NCBI GenBank assembly: GCA_020635495.1
Contig: JACJZQ010000001.1
Span: 248,001 to 312,000 of the forward strand
Origin: Flavobacteriales bacterium
GTDB taxonomy: Bacteria > Bacteroidota > Bacteroidia > UBA10329
Length of the DNA stretch: 64,000 nt
Direction of reading: 5' to 3'
Positions 25,429-35,025 of this stretch are shown here, one piece after another. Every line of letters begins with the position of its first letter. The first letter of the stretch is position 1. A program made the position numbers and the translations under genes. Under the pieces are notes generated by a model, which saw only the letters and a program-made list of their open reading frames with translations, searched no databases and had not been told where the DNA came from.

Positions 25429-28167
25429 ATGTTTCGAGCATTAACGATCAGCGTTCTTCTGCTTTTTTTGGCAAAAGTATCGGTATCACAGGTTGTTAAA
25501 GGGGTCGTCATAGACGAATCAGGTACAGGAATACCAGGTGTAAACATCAGTGTGGTTGGTAAGGAATATGGCACTAGTACCAACGCTCAGGGAAGTTTCA
25601 GTTTTGAGGAGGGGACGATTGGAGCCTCGGATACGCTGACTTTCAGTCATATTGGCTTCTATACACGTCAAGTCCCTTACTCACAAGACAATTTACGAAC
25701 AGTACAATTGAAAGAACGCCCGTTCAATGCCGGTGAGGTGGTTATTTCCGCTTCCAGATTTGATGAAACGCTACTTGAAGCACCGACCTCCATAATGAAG
25801 TTGAATTCTTACCAGATTGAGAATGCAAGCTCTGGTGATTTTTATAAAGAGATCGGAAAGCTAAAAGAGGTTCAGGTACTTAGTAATAGTCTAACTTTCA
25901 ATGTGTTCAATGCCAGGGGGTTCAACACTTCTACACCATACAGAGTAGTACAGATGGCCGATGGAATGGACCTCCAGTCTCCGGGACTTAATTTCTCGCC
26001 AGGCAACATGTTAGGAGTCCCTGAATTAGACCTGCAGAGCATGGAGGTGATTACGGGGCCCGCCTCAGCGCTTTACGGTTCAAACGCGTTACAGGGAGTG
26101 TTAACAATGACCAGTAAAGACCCATTTATGCATCAGGGAGTAAGCGCTATTGTAAAAGGAGGTAGCAGAGACCTTTTAGATCTTCAGGTTAGATTCTCGA
26201 AAGCATTTGGCAAGAAAGAACGAATTGCGATTAAACTGACTGGATCCTATTTCATGGCAAATGATTGGGTGGCCAATGACCCAGTTGCCAACGGATATTT
26301 CCCTGCATCTACACCTCCGGTAAACCTAAATCAAATGGTAAGTGAGTTGGATAATTCAGGGGATCAGAATTATTCAGACTTCAATAATTACGCTACCACC
26401 AATTCTCAAGTGTTGCCAAATGTAATACCTGTAGGAACTCAATTCGTGCTACCGGCTTACAACGAATCGGAATTATTTGACGGTAAAGTGAACAGCGCAA
26501 AAGCTGGAATAACCGCTCACTATAAGTTGACGGACAAAACCCGTGTGGTTTGGACATCCAGATTTGCTCAGGCTACTGGCGTTTATCAGGGAAACAATAG
26601 AGCAGCGTTAAAGAACTTCTATCTTCATCAGCACAAACTAGAAGTAAGCGATGAACGATTCAGTGTAAGGGCTTACACAACGTTTGAGGATGCAGCAGAT
26701 TCTTATGATTTGGTCCTGACAGGTATCAATGCTGGATTCGCGGGACTGGCCCAAGCAAGTTCAAGCTATCTCTCAACATATGTTGGTGTGGTCGACTCTT
26801 TGTCCAGCGGATTCAACAACCCATTGACCCAAGAGCAGATTGACATTGCTCGAAGTTTGGCACAACAGTCGGCACAGTCTGGATTCTTGAACCCGAATTC
26901 AGATGTTTTTGCGTCTGTTGTCAACTCCGTTGTCTCCAACCCGGATAGGCCTACAGGAGGGAGGTACACCGATCGATCTAACATGCAACATGTTGAGGCT
27001 CAATATAATCTTAGGCTAAACTTTCTCACAGCAAATTTCGGTGCATCTTGGCGAAGATTTGATCCGATATCGGATGGAAACATCATGTCGGATACCTTAA
27101 ATTCAGATGGACATAGAACCGACATATCATACATGGAGTACGCGGGTTTTGTACAATTGCGAAAGCCATTGTTTAAGAACAAATTGAGGTTACATGCATC
27201 CGTTAGATTCGATAAAAGCCAAAATTTCAAACTTCAGGTTTCACCGAGAGGAGCAATTACGTTTAACCACAAAGGACACTACATTAGAGCCTCTTACCAA
27301 ACGGCATTCCGAACACCAACTCTAAGTGAACAATACTTCTTTCTGAACGTAGGCCCCCTTATAGTGCGTGGCAACATCACAGGATATGAGAACCTTTACA
27401 CCCAAAGTTCTGTAGATGAATACTTGTCAGCCCCACCTCCGCTTCGAGACCCAGTCATACTTGAACCACTTACCATTGACCCACTAAGGCCAGAGCGCCT
27501 TAATACTATTGAAATTGGATACAAATACCTGTTTAAAGACAGACTTTATCTTGATGTGGCTGTTTACCACAACACTTATTCGGGTTTCATAGGTTCAATA
27601 AATGCTGTTGAGCCAACAACAGGTTCCGCAACGGACTCCACTGGTGTAGCAGCCGTTGATACAAGGCAGTATACCTCCTACAGTATTTCGGCAAACGCAA
27701 AGCAGGATGTGAGTACCCTAGGGGCATCCATAGGCTTAAAATATAGTGTACTGACCGGTCTTAATGTAGGTGCAAACTATACGTTTTCGCACATTTTTGA
27801 TAAGCGTTTGGATGATAACCTTATTCCAGGTTTCAACACCCCACCGCACAGATTCAACATTACAGCAACCGGCAGAAGGCTGTACAAGGGGCTCGGTTTC
27901 TCTCTTAGTTTTTCTTGGGTAGACTCGTATAATTGGGAAAGTCCATTCAGTACAAGGGCCGCAAAGGCATTCGGGCTAGAGGAAACCTCTGTTCCTTCAT
28001 ATCACACTCTGGATGTTCAATTGGTTTACGAGCTTAATAAGATCTACTCCACATTTAGGGTTGGGGCATCCAATGTTTACAACAACCGACATGTTGAGGT
28101 CTGGGGCGGCCCTAAGATTGGAGCATTGGTCTATGCATCATGGCTGTTTGACTTTGGTTTCAATTGA
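25429..28167 (+). CDS. TonB-dependent receptor with carboxypeptidase-regulatory-like N-terminal domain
   Basis: 912 residues. Signal peptide (LTISVLLLFLAKVSVSQ), then the CarboxypepD_reg-like domain (VVKGVVIDESGTGIPGVNIS), plug domain (about 105-235, with FNARGFNTSTPYRVVQMADG and SMEVITGPASALYGSNALQG) and a long barrel closing at YASWLFDFGFN. The plug wording is that of siderophore/vitamin-type receptors. No SusD-like partner, so the substrate is unknown. It is the last intact resident gene before the recombinase remnant and the defence island. Confidence 0.93.
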   Translation: MFRALTISVLLLFLAKVSVSQVVKGVVIDESGTGIPGVNISVVGKEYGTSTNAQGSFSFEEGTIGASDTLTFSHIGFYTRQVPYSQDNLRTVQLKERPFNAGEVVISASRFDETLLEAPTSIMKLNSYQIENASSGDFYKEIGKLKEVQVLSNSLTFNVFNARGFNTSTPYRVVQMADGMDLQSPGLNFSPGNMLGVPELDLQSMEVITGPASALYGSNALQGVLTMTSKDPFMHQGVSAIVKGGSRDLLDLQVRFSKAFGKKERIAIKLTGSYFMANDWVANDPVANGYFPASTPPVNLNQMVSELDNSGDQNYSDFNNYATTNSQVLPNVIPVGTQFVLPAYNESELFDGKVNSAKAGITAHYKLTDKTRVVWTSRFAQATGVYQGNNRAALKNFYLHQHKLEVSDERFSVRAYTTFEDAADSYDLVLTGINAGFAGLAQASSSYLSTYVGVVDSLSSGFNNPLTQEQIDIARSLAQQSAQSGFLNPNSDVFASVVNSVVSNPDRPTGGRYTDRSNMQHVEAQYNLRLNFLTANFGASWRRFDPISDGNIMSDTLNSDGHRTDISYMEYAGFVQLRKPLFKNKLRLHASVRFDKSQNFKLQVSPRGAITFNHKGHYIRASYQTAFRTPTLSEQYFFLNVGPLIVRGNITGYENLYTQSSVDEYLSAPPPLRDPVILEPLTIDPLRPERLNTIEIGYKYLFKDRLYLDVAVYHNTYSGFIGSINAVEPTTGSATDSTGVAAVDTRQYTSYSISANAKQDVSTLGASIGLKYSVLTGLNVGANYTFSHIFDKRLDDNLIPGFNTPPHRFNITATGRRLYKGLGFSLSFSWVDSYNWESPFSTRAAKAFGLEETSVPSYHTLDVQLVYELNKIYSTFRVGASNVYNNRHVEVWGGPKIGALVYASWLFDFGFN

Positions 28168-28502
28168 CGTTGAAATTCAATGGGGTCGCTTAACCATTGG
28201 GCACTGCAGCTTTATCTCTTGATTTAAGAATTGTTTGCAGTTAGAAATCTCTATACTGTACGAGGCGGTCAGAATCTCTCGTGTGAAAACCAATGTTTGG
28301 CCTTTGACATCCCAGCTTGATAATCCTATGTTCACATGACCATCAACCTACCGACCAGGAACCTAAATGCTTCAGAAGACCAGACAGTACGTTGTCCAGT
28401 TTCTTACCATCTTGGTGGTCATGTTCGCATTTGCAGGATAATCTTGCAGTTGGATTCGTTTCATCAGAAGACTAGATTCAAATGAAGGCGAGATTTCAGT
28501 AA
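28168..28502. other. Gene-free stretch at the island boundary, probably decayed recombinase DNA
   Basis: No open frame of useful length. All three plus-strand frames are broken by stops, and short stretches rich in Cys, His and Arg just upstream of 28503 could be the decayed zinc-ribbon part of the recombinase whose C-terminus follows. I could not resolve this by eye. No tRNA gene and no att-like repeat was identified. Confidence 0.4.
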
Positions 28503-28877
28503 ATCCGGTCTCAGGCTGAGGCCGAACTGAAAACACTGCATGGTGATTCAACTGAAAAGGAAGATGTCATACGAAGGGCAGTTTCAATGCTTTCCGAACT
28601 TGGAACTACCTTTTCAGAAGCTTCGGGCACGACCAAAATCAGCTTGCTTAGTTCGATTTTCCCAGAAATGCTTGAATTTGACGGAAATCAATGTCGAACC
28701 AAAAAATTGAATGAAGCCCTTGCTCTGTGTCTCAGAATTGACAAGGGTTCCAGAAGTTTTGGAAAAAGAAAAATCCACGAAAAATTGGATGTTTCCTATT
28801 TAGTAGAACCCTTCGGAGAGGGGTCGAACATATGGGATGATTTTAGGTTGCTGGTGTTGTTTGAATCAAATTCGTAA
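28503..28877 (+). pseudogene. Remnant of a large serine recombinase (C-terminal part only)
   Basis: A stop codon lies at 28500-28502 and the open frame from 28503 to 28877 lacks any catalytic domain. Its sequence (SMLSELGTTFSEASGTTKIS, then SIFPEMLEFDGNQCRTKKLN and KIHEKLDVSYLVEP) matches the way C-termini of Bacteroidota resolvase/recombinase-family proteins read: a helix, then (S/G)xxFPExxxFDGxxxRT. The resolvase and recombinase domains are gone and the upstream frame is interrupted. A start at 28587 would give 96 residues but I doubt it is expressed. It marks the left edge of the defence island and hints that the island arrived by a recombinase-driven element. Confidence 0.72.
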
Positions 28878-28914
28878 TAATCGAGAACCAATTAGAATCA
28901 TCCAGCTCTTCATC

Positions 28915-31900
28915 TCAATCTCCGGATGCGACTTCTCTGAACCTGCAAAAAGCATTCGCCAACTTGATTTGATGCGGACTTTTACATTCCGCTTCGAAAA
29001 TTGCTGGGTTAGCAACCATAATAAACCGAGTACGCGCTCTTGAGACAGCAACATTAAAACGATTTGGGCTAAACAAAAAATCCATGCCACGGGGCGCCTC
29101 TTCCAAACTTGAGGTCGCAACCGAATAAATGATTACAGGTGCTTCTTGACCCTGGAACTTATCTACCGTACCAACTTCTAGATGAGGCAACCGCTGCTTG
29201 ATAGCCTGCACCTGAGCGTTGTATGGAGTAATGACTTTAATGTCAGGAATAGATAGAGTGGCTTCTTCACGCATTTGATTGATGAAACTTACGTTGCCAC
29301 CGGTCAATTCCCCTACGATATCTGCTACCTTATCAACCTCTTCGGTGGAAGAATTTGTGTTCCCGCTATGTTCAACGGCTTCGAAGTACAAACCAGCTCC
29401 AGCATACTTAGAGCCGATTATCTGCTGTTGATTCAAATGTTCTTTTGATTTCAATCGGCTCTCATAAAAAAGCTCTGAAACAAAAGCATTGATAGACGGG
29501 TGCATTCGCCAGGTTTCAGGTAGAAAGACCCCATACTCATCTGGAATGGTTTTCTCACCATGTAATACGTGTTCTAGAGCTGAAACCTCAGTCCCTTCTG
29601 GATGAACGCCTTGTTGCGGCTGTTTCAATTGCTGTGAATCACCTAACAACACGAGGTTTGAACAGGAATGCGAAACCGCAAGGGTATCGATTAAAGATAA
29701 CTGCCCAGCTTCATCCACAAAAAGATAGTCCAGACTGTTCTCATAAGGTGGTTTGCTCCACATGAACGATGTACCGGCAATCACGTCAATAGTCCCAAGA
29801 GAAGCTTGGATTACATTCTCATCGTTACTCACTGTCCAAGGTGAAGGGTTTTCCGGGTCAGGCTCAGTTTTCTGTATCATTTGAATGCTAGCCCCCGTCT
29901 CTTCAGCCACTTCCCAAACCTTGGTCATTAGGTTTGTAATCACCTTGTGACTTAGCGCAGTAATACCGATTTTCTTGCCTTGCTGAACCAACCGAACTAT
30001 CAGTTGACTTCCAGTAAAACTTTTACCTGCTCCCGGAGGACCTTGAATCGGAAGGTAACTATGGTCTAGTTTGGAGGTAAAATCGATTGTTCTTTCAAGA
30101 GCGTCTTCATTATAAACCAATTCTTCCGTTAGACTAGGAGGAGTATTCAAAAGCAACTGACGGACAGCTCGATACCTCGTATCATCACTGTCTATGCCAT
30201 TCGCAACAACCCATTCCGCCAAACTGATGATTGACTCCTCTTTAGAGCGTGAATCAATGCTCTCCAGACTAATAACTGAGACGGGGTGCGGCAGATCGAT
30301 TTTGGATGGTCCTTTTTTTACTTGAAGCATCCCCAATTCAATATCAATTTGATGAACAGTACCCAGCTTGTTCCCCTCTTGATCTTCTAATGGCTGACCT
30401 GAACGTAAATCGCAATCTTGAATTGGGAATGTATAGGTATCAACAAAGCTTCTTTTTTCGGGCTGTCGATTTCCTGTGTATGTTAAAAAAGAAATGGCTT
30501 TTCGTTCTTCCAAGAGTTCATCTTCAGGAAGCTCTTTCAATCGAAAAAATTCCCACCAAAATGACTTTTTCTCCCTTCGATACCAATCCAGCATATGAGC
30601 AAGAATATATTGAGCCTGCTCATTTTTACTCCTTTCAGATTTTATATGTGGTACGCCTTCTAGTAAAGCGTCCATAATAGGTTGGATCCGCTCTTGGTGC
30701 GCAGTGATGTTTTCACTGGCTACACCGTCACCGTCTTCAGGTCTTGTAATGATTTCCCCATCGCCAACCAGTTTCGTCCGAATGTCTTCCAACCATTTCT
30801 GAAGACGAATCAGTGATTCACAATCATCTTGATTATAGAGTTGAACGGCATCTGCAGTTTGCTTGGACAGTTTATCGATGTTCCCAGTTTGAAGAAGTAA
30901 CTCCAACTGTGATTTGTGACCAGACAGTTCTCGCAAATCCATTTTTCGTTCGTACCCAAAGAATACCTCTAAGTCCTTAATTGAGTATTTCTCAACGCTA
31001 GCCCGTACAGATTGTCGCACCACTCCGTATAAATCCACAAATGTGTTTGACCTTAGAAAGTCGTCAATTTCATCTTCACGAGACGCGTACTTACCCATTA
31101 ACCTCTTTAAGGCTGTGACCTCATAGGGCGCATAATGATAAATATGCAGCGTGGGGTCTTGTTGTTTTAGGGTAAAAGCGAAGTCAATGAACTGCTCAAA
31201 TATTTGCTTTTCCTCTTTTTCGTTCTTCGCCCACAAAGCATAATAGATGTCTCTATGTACGTACCCGATCATATATTCCAGACCATCGGGCTCGACCATC
31301 CGATCCCCTTCAAAATCAAGGTAGATGTCATTTACAGAAGGTACTGGAAGTTTGTTAAGTCCTTTGCCCTCTTCTATTTCTAGGGTCTCATATATTGGCT
31401 TATGCCCGTCTTCTCTGCTAACGTACTGCACACGTGCCTGTTCCCGAAGCTTATTGTATGTTTCTTTAACACCCTTCGAAGGGTCGAACGGAATGGGCAA
31501 GTCAATGTTTGCCAGCTTTTCTAGAGTATCGACATCGTTTAATTTGAGTTCCTTGATTTGGGATTTACCCATTCCAGCAACAAAGGTCAAGTGGTCATCC
31601 TTTCGTCTTACACCATTACAATTCTTCCACCACTTGCAGATATCGCAGTGACCGACTGGCTCTGGATAAGTTTCTTCATCATGTTCAATCGCAGATTCTA
31701 GGTTGTGCTTGACCAACCGCACGTAAGCTGCATGTTCATCGAAGCGATAGCGTTCCTCTCCTTCAGGTTTAACAACACCCATATACTCTGGATTTACTCC
31801 CTGGATTTGAGCAACCCGCTCTGAGTACAATCCTATTTGCAGAATTGTTCCTGCCTTTGTTTCATTGGCCAACTTGGTGTCCCAAACTTCATAAGACCAA

Positions 31901-32274
31901 TTTCCTAAATCACTTGGCTTGTCAACTCTCATCAGAAAATCAGCCCAACCACTCCATTTGCCGTCTTCTTTTAATCTTGCTTGGTAGATGACATCCGCAC
32001 CTGCCTGCATCGCATCAATTGTGTGCTTCTCCGCATGGGGGTTCTCGTTATTGATTTCCACAACCGCTTTCCCTTGATCTGTTAGCTCCTGCAGATGACC
32101 TTCTTCAAACTCAACTCCCTTTTCTTGAAGCATGACCAAGACCCTGTTCGTGTATTTTTCTGGGTCCGCTATTTCGCCTCTCACATTTTGCTTATTTAGT
32201 TGCGTGAGGTGCTTGCAACTGCTGTGAGAAGATAAATCGGACGGGCTGTAAATAATTTGATTTTGGTATTTCAT
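28915..32274 (-). CDS. TM0106-family RecB-like nuclease fused to SF1 (Upf1-like) helicase
   Basis: 1,119 residues. The N-terminus (YSPSDLSSHSSCKHLTQL) and a Cys cluster (HCDICKWWKNC) are those of a RecB/Cas4-like Fe-S nuclease. A predicted RNase H-like exonuclease follows (IYLDFEGDRMV, IYHYAPYE, YNQDDCESL). The C-terminal half is a two-domain SF1B helicase: Walker A GPPGAGKS near residue 745, DEAG near 854, VDKFQGQEAP near 1,041 and NVAVSRAR. Such proteins are frequent in defence and repair loci; processing of nucleic-acid ends is expected. It is the distal gene of the minus-strand cassette and ends next to the recombinase remnant. Confidence 0.88.
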   Translation of the reverse strand: MKYQNQIIYSPSDLSSHSSCKHLTQLNKQNVRGEIADPEKYTNRVLVMLQEKGVEFEEGHLQELTDQGKAVVEINNENPHAEKHTIDAMQAGADVIYQARLKEDGKWSGWADFLMRVDKPSDLGNWSYEVWDTKLANETKAGTILQIGLYSERVAQIQGVNPEYMGVVKPEGEERYRFDEHAAYVRLVKHNLESAIEHDEETYPEPVGHCDICKWWKNCNGVRRKDDHLTFVAGMGKSQIKELKLNDVDTLEKLANIDLPIPFDPSKGVKETYNKLREQARVQYVSREDGHKPIYETLEIEEGKGLNKLPVPSVNDIYLDFEGDRMVEPDGLEYMIGYVHRDIYYALWAKNEKEEKQIFEQFIDFAFTLKQQDPTLHIYHYAPYEVTALKRLMGKYASREDEIDDFLRSNTFVDLYGVVRQSVRASVEKYSIKDLEVFFGYERKMDLRELSGHKSQLELLLQTGNIDKLSKQTADAVQLYNQDDCESLIRLQKWLEDIRTKLVGDGEIITRPEDGDGVASENITAHQERIQPIMDALLEGVPHIKSERSKNEQAQYILAHMLDWYRREKKSFWWEFFRLKELPEDELLEERKAISFLTYTGNRQPEKRSFVDTYTFPIQDCDLRSGQPLEDQEGNKLGTVHQIDIELGMLQVKKGPSKIDLPHPVSVISLESIDSRSKEESIISLAEWVVANGIDSDDTRYRAVRQLLLNTPPSLTEELVYNEDALERTIDFTSKLDHSYLPIQGPPGAGKSFTGSQLIVRLVQQGKKIGITALSHKVITNLMTKVWEVAEETGASIQMIQKTEPDPENPSPWTVSNDENVIQASLGTIDVIAGTSFMWSKPPYENSLDYLFVDEAGQLSLIDTLAVSHSCSNLVLLGDSQQLKQPQQGVHPEGTEVSALEHVLHGEKTIPDEYGVFLPETWRMHPSINAFVSELFYESRLKSKEHLNQQQIIGSKYAGAGLYFEAVEHSGNTNSSTEEVDKVADIVGELTGGNVSFINQMREEATLSIPDIKVITPYNAQVQAIKQRLPHLEVGTVDKFQGQEAPVIIYSVATSSLEEAPRGMDFLFSPNRFNVAVSRARTRFIMVANPAIFEAECKSPHQIKLANAFCRFREVASGD

Positions 32275-32343
32275 TTCAAAACTGACGGTATCGCTTACCT
32301 CATTTGTTAGGCTTTATAGTGTAGAGCAGTGTATGATTGGTGT

Positions 32344-33024
32344 TCATTCTTGATTATTCAAACGTTTGATTTGGATTGGCTCTATCCAAGCTACCTGACC
32401 ATCGGGAATTAATGCTCTACTGCCACGCTCAGCAAAGTTGTTCCATCTGAACTCTATGTCATCTAAGGTTTTCACTGACTCAGGATAGCTTTCATTTGAC
32501 GGAAAAAGCTGGTCTCTTTGATATTTCGTTCCGTTGGACGTCTTGAATTCCTTAGCAATACCGAACGTTCCTTGAGCTATGTATGGGCCTTCGTTGGTCG
32601 CCATTAAGAAAACGCCAAGATCAATCTTCTGGTTATCGACCAGCCAGCTTAGACGTTTTAAGTCATTAATACATTTCTGCCGGGTTTGGGTCTGATTGGT
32701 GTTTCCACCATTGTTATGTGGGAATTTAAATTCAATTCCTACTCTATATGTCTGATCTTGATTGTCTAGTTCAAGGTATAGATCAAGAAAGGTACCATCG
32801 GAGAAACTATCATATTGGTTGCGTTCAAAGTCTACCTCTTTTACAATGTCACCCAGTTCTAACTTTAGGTTCCATGCAAACCAGAACACCAACGATTTTT
32901 CCGAGGACAACCGTCTCTGGCCATTATTGAATTGCCGTACTGTCTTTTCCCAACTCATACGTAAGACATACTCCAACTTTGTCAGTTTGTGGGATAAACG
33001 GTCTTTAGTAGGATAGTTATTCAT
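32344..33024 (-). CDS. Putative PD-(D/E)XK-fold protein of unknown function
   Basis: 226 residues, no recognised family. A possible PD-(D/E)XK nuclease core is visible: Asp81 in GTFLDLYLE and Glu98-x-Lys100 in GIEFKFPH, separated by the expected beta-hairpin length. The preceding helix (SLVFWFAWNLKLEL) and following QTQTRQKCINDLKRLSWLVD fit the fold, and the layout resembles stand-alone restriction-endonuclease-like proteins of defence islands. It lies 69 bases upstream of the TM0106-helicase gene and 43 after the DnaB-like gene, all on one strand. Enzymatic activity is unproven. Confidence 0.68.
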   Translation of the reverse strand: MNNYPTKDRLSHKLTKLEYVLRMSWEKTVRQFNNGQRRLSSEKSLVFWFAWNLKLELGDIVKEVDFERNQYDSFSDGTFLDLYLELDNQDQTYRVGIEFKFPHNNGGNTNQTQTRQKCINDLKRLSWLVDNQKIDLGVFLMATNEGPYIAQGTFGIAKEFKTSNGTKYQRDQLFPSNESYPESVKTLDDIEFRWNNFAERGSRALIPDGQVAWIEPIQIKRLNNQE

Positions 33025-33067
33025 CTTATTCTCGATAATACTTATTCATTGTACCAATACCAACGGG

Positions 33068-33838
33068 TTACTCAAAAATCATTTTCTCATGGTTATAGTT
33101 AATCAAAATTTCCCTCGGCCAAATTGGTCGGTTTGAAGCCAAGGTCATGAGCATAGCCTCCCCTTGGTTGACAGGGCGATCAGCAGCATCATCCCAATCG
33201 AAACCATAGTATTCCCATCGAAAGAGGTGAAGTAGAATATCCACATGCTTAATTCTGGAGAAGTGATGTTCAAATGGCAAGCCGATACTTGGTTTCTTTT
33301 CAATGTTTCTATGTGCCCGAGCTAATAGGATGATTGGCTTTTGAATGAGGTTCGCAATTGACTTCAAGTGCCTGAGGGTTTTATCGTGAGTATTCTTACC
33401 AAATAGCACCTTAGGCTTTTTCCCAATTTCGTAGAGTTCGTCTATAATGATGGCGTCTGAACCTGAGGAAACAGCCTGCCAAATAGATTCTTGAATGTCT
33501 AACAGTGAGGGACTTTTCCGATGCATTATCCTTTGTAATTTGTGATTCGAGGGATAAGTGGACACTGAATCTTCATGCCAGAAATCTTCTCTCGGAAGAC
33601 CAAAACCAGGATTTCGGCCTGTCATACGCGTTAGTCTTGGGTTCAAGGTTTTAATAGATTCCTGTAGAGTCAAAAACAAAAACTCCGTAGTTGTTTTTTC
33701 ATTTATGAGCATGGATGCGGCCAATGCGGTCTTTCCCATAGCTGGACGGCCTGTGATTACCACCAGTTCCCCAGGTCTTAGTCCACCTGTCGCTTCATCG
33801 AATTGAGTAATACCAGTAAAGATTCTTTTGTCAGACAT
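33068..33838 (-). CDS. Small DnaB-helicase-C-like (RecA-fold) ATPase
   Basis: 256 residues, only the RecA-like core of a replicative helicase. The start ITQFDEATGGLRPGELVVIT and Walker A GRPAMGKT (residues 30-37) are DnaB-like; Walker B is SDAIIIDELYEIG. A later LLARAHRNIEKKP segment is where DnaB has its Arg-containing H3 motif. The DnaB N-terminal primase-interacting domain is missing. A role as a hexameric ATPase or as a decoy/sensor of replication is open. It lies within the nuclease-rich minus-strand cassette, between two proteins of unknown function. Confidence 0.8.
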   Translation of the reverse strand: MSDKRIFTGITQFDEATGGLRPGELVVITGRPAMGKTALAASMLINEKTTTEFLFLTLQESIKTLNPRLTRMTGRNPGFGLPREDFWHEDSVSTYPSNHKLQRIMHRKSPSLLDIQESIWQAVSSGSDAIIIDELYEIGKKPKVLFGKNTHDKTLRHLKSIANLIQKPIILLARAHRNIEKKPSIGLPFEHHFSRIKHVDILLHLFRWEYYGFDWDDAADRPVNQGEAMLMTLASNRPIWPREILINYNHEKMIFE

Positions 33839-33871
33839 TGTTTTGGTTTAAAGGGTCAGTATTTCCATTGA

Positions 33872-34234
33872 TTAGGCGTGAAATTTCTGATTGTACTCGT
33901 CCAATAATTCTTTAAGATTAGCACAATAGAGATAGGCATAGGGCTCGTCTTTTTTTTCAAAATACTGTATGAGTTCGACCAAGAAATCTCTTCCAGAAAT
34001 CATTTCTTGTTTTTGGTCTTCGGCATGCTCAATGAATACTCGACCTTGGCTGTCAAAATTGTACAAGCCAAATCTGATAAGGCGTCTGTAGCTCCACAGG
34101 TTGTTGACATAGATGCCCAACCGAATTTCGCCCTCTGGGGTAAGTGGGCTATTGTAAAACCTAGACTTTTGGAATTCCCTTCGTCTTTCGGCTTGCGTTT
34201 TAGGTGGTTGGTTGCTCTTCTCTTTCTTTGGCAT
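33872..34234 (-). CDS. Small hypothetical protein
   Basis: 120 residues from the ATG at 34234; an upstream GTG/ATG-type start at 34273 would add 13 residues that do not look conserved. The N-terminus is strongly basic (MPKKEKSNQPPKTQAERRRE) and may bind nucleic acid; the rest is mixed alpha/beta (GIYVNNLWSYRRLIRFGLYN, then FLVELIQYFEKKDE). No family recognised. It is located 33 bases upstream of the DnaB-like gene on the same strand. Confidence 0.6.
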   Translation of the reverse strand: MPKKEKSNQPPKTQAERRREFQKSRFYNSPLTPEGEIRLGIYVNNLWSYRRLIRFGLYNFDSQGRVFIEHAEDQKQEMISGRDFLVELIQYFEKKDEPYAYLYCANLKELLDEYNQKFHA

Positions 34235-34368
34235 ATGCGGGTTTTCAACAAAGCTCCAAAGAGGACGCGTCAAAGCATGTCGCTAGGAGTAGACGCCTTG
34301 CAATCAAAAAATCATACGAGGTATAACCGAACTACTTTTAAATGCTTGGACAGCATAGCCTATAAAGA

Positions 34369-35025
34369 CTACTTAACATTACAAGCAAACTTGAACAGAT
34401 TGTCCTGCTTTTTCTGGTCTCCTGAACCATAGCATTGGTGCTTTTTACCAATCATTTCCCAAGTTAGTACACCGTCAAAATACTCAAGTACACCACTGCT
34501 AGGCGGATTTGGCGTGTCTGAAAAAAGGCCAATTATTTTAACGTCTATTTCCTCCTCCCTATGCAACGCCTTGATAAGTTTCCTGTCCTCCTCAAAGGAC
34601 CTTAATTGATCAGAGTTGAACCCTTGCTGAACCTTTGCTTCAATCACAATCAGTTGCTCGTCCGAAAACAAACAGAGATCAAAAGTTCTTTTCATTGGGA
34701 AAAAGGTCTTCGAGCCAGAATAGGAAGGATCCCATGATGTGATTTCCAGTTTCCTGATGCTGTCACAGGACTCAGGGTGTGTGTTATCTAGTCTAGACGA
34801 GCGGAAATGAATCACGTCTCGGTAATAGCACACCTCAAAACCGAGCTCCCATGCTCCGGCCTTCGGCTTATCTCCGATTTTTTTAGACAGTTTATTGTTG
34901 TCCCATATAAGAGCGACTAACCCATACGGATCATCCTTGAATGTTTGATAAAGTTCAGCGCAGAAGAAACGTTCATCCCGAGTGATTTCGGACCACCTCT
35001 TATTTTCAGGTAAATATTTAGCCAT
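34369..35025 (-). CDS. Putative PD-(D/E)XK nuclease-like protein
   Basis: 218 residues from the ATG at 35025. A PD-(D/E)XK core is readable: Asp116 in RTFDLCLFSDE and Glu129-x-Lys131 in LIVIEAKVQQGF, the spacing expected for a restriction-endonuclease fold. The preceding part (AELYQTFKDDPYGLVALIWD) is helical. No named family recognised. The start overlaps the end of the AbaSI-like endonuclease gene by 8 bases, so the two are translationally coupled and may act together. A 134-base gap follows before the next gene. Confidence 0.7.
   Translation of the reverse strand: MAKYLPENKRWSEITRDERFFCAELYQTFKDDPYGLVALIWDNNKLSKKIGDKPKAGAWELGFEVCYYRDVIHFRSSRLDNTHPESCDSIRKLEITSWDPSYSGSKTFFPMKRTFDLCLFSDEQLIVIEAKVQQGFNSDQLRSFEEDRKLIKALHREEEIDVKIIGLFSDTPNPPSSGVLEYFDGVLTWEMIGKKHQCYGSGDQKKQDNLFKFACNVK

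Noticed and set aside
28168..28502. tRNA gene as an integration site beside the recombinase remnant
   Set aside because: No cloverleaf or TTC-loop pattern was found by eye on either strand.
28587..28877. A real 96-residue gene at 28587
   Set aside because: Its sequence is only the C-terminal tail of a serine recombinase, with the catalytic part missing and a stop just upstream; called a pseudogene.
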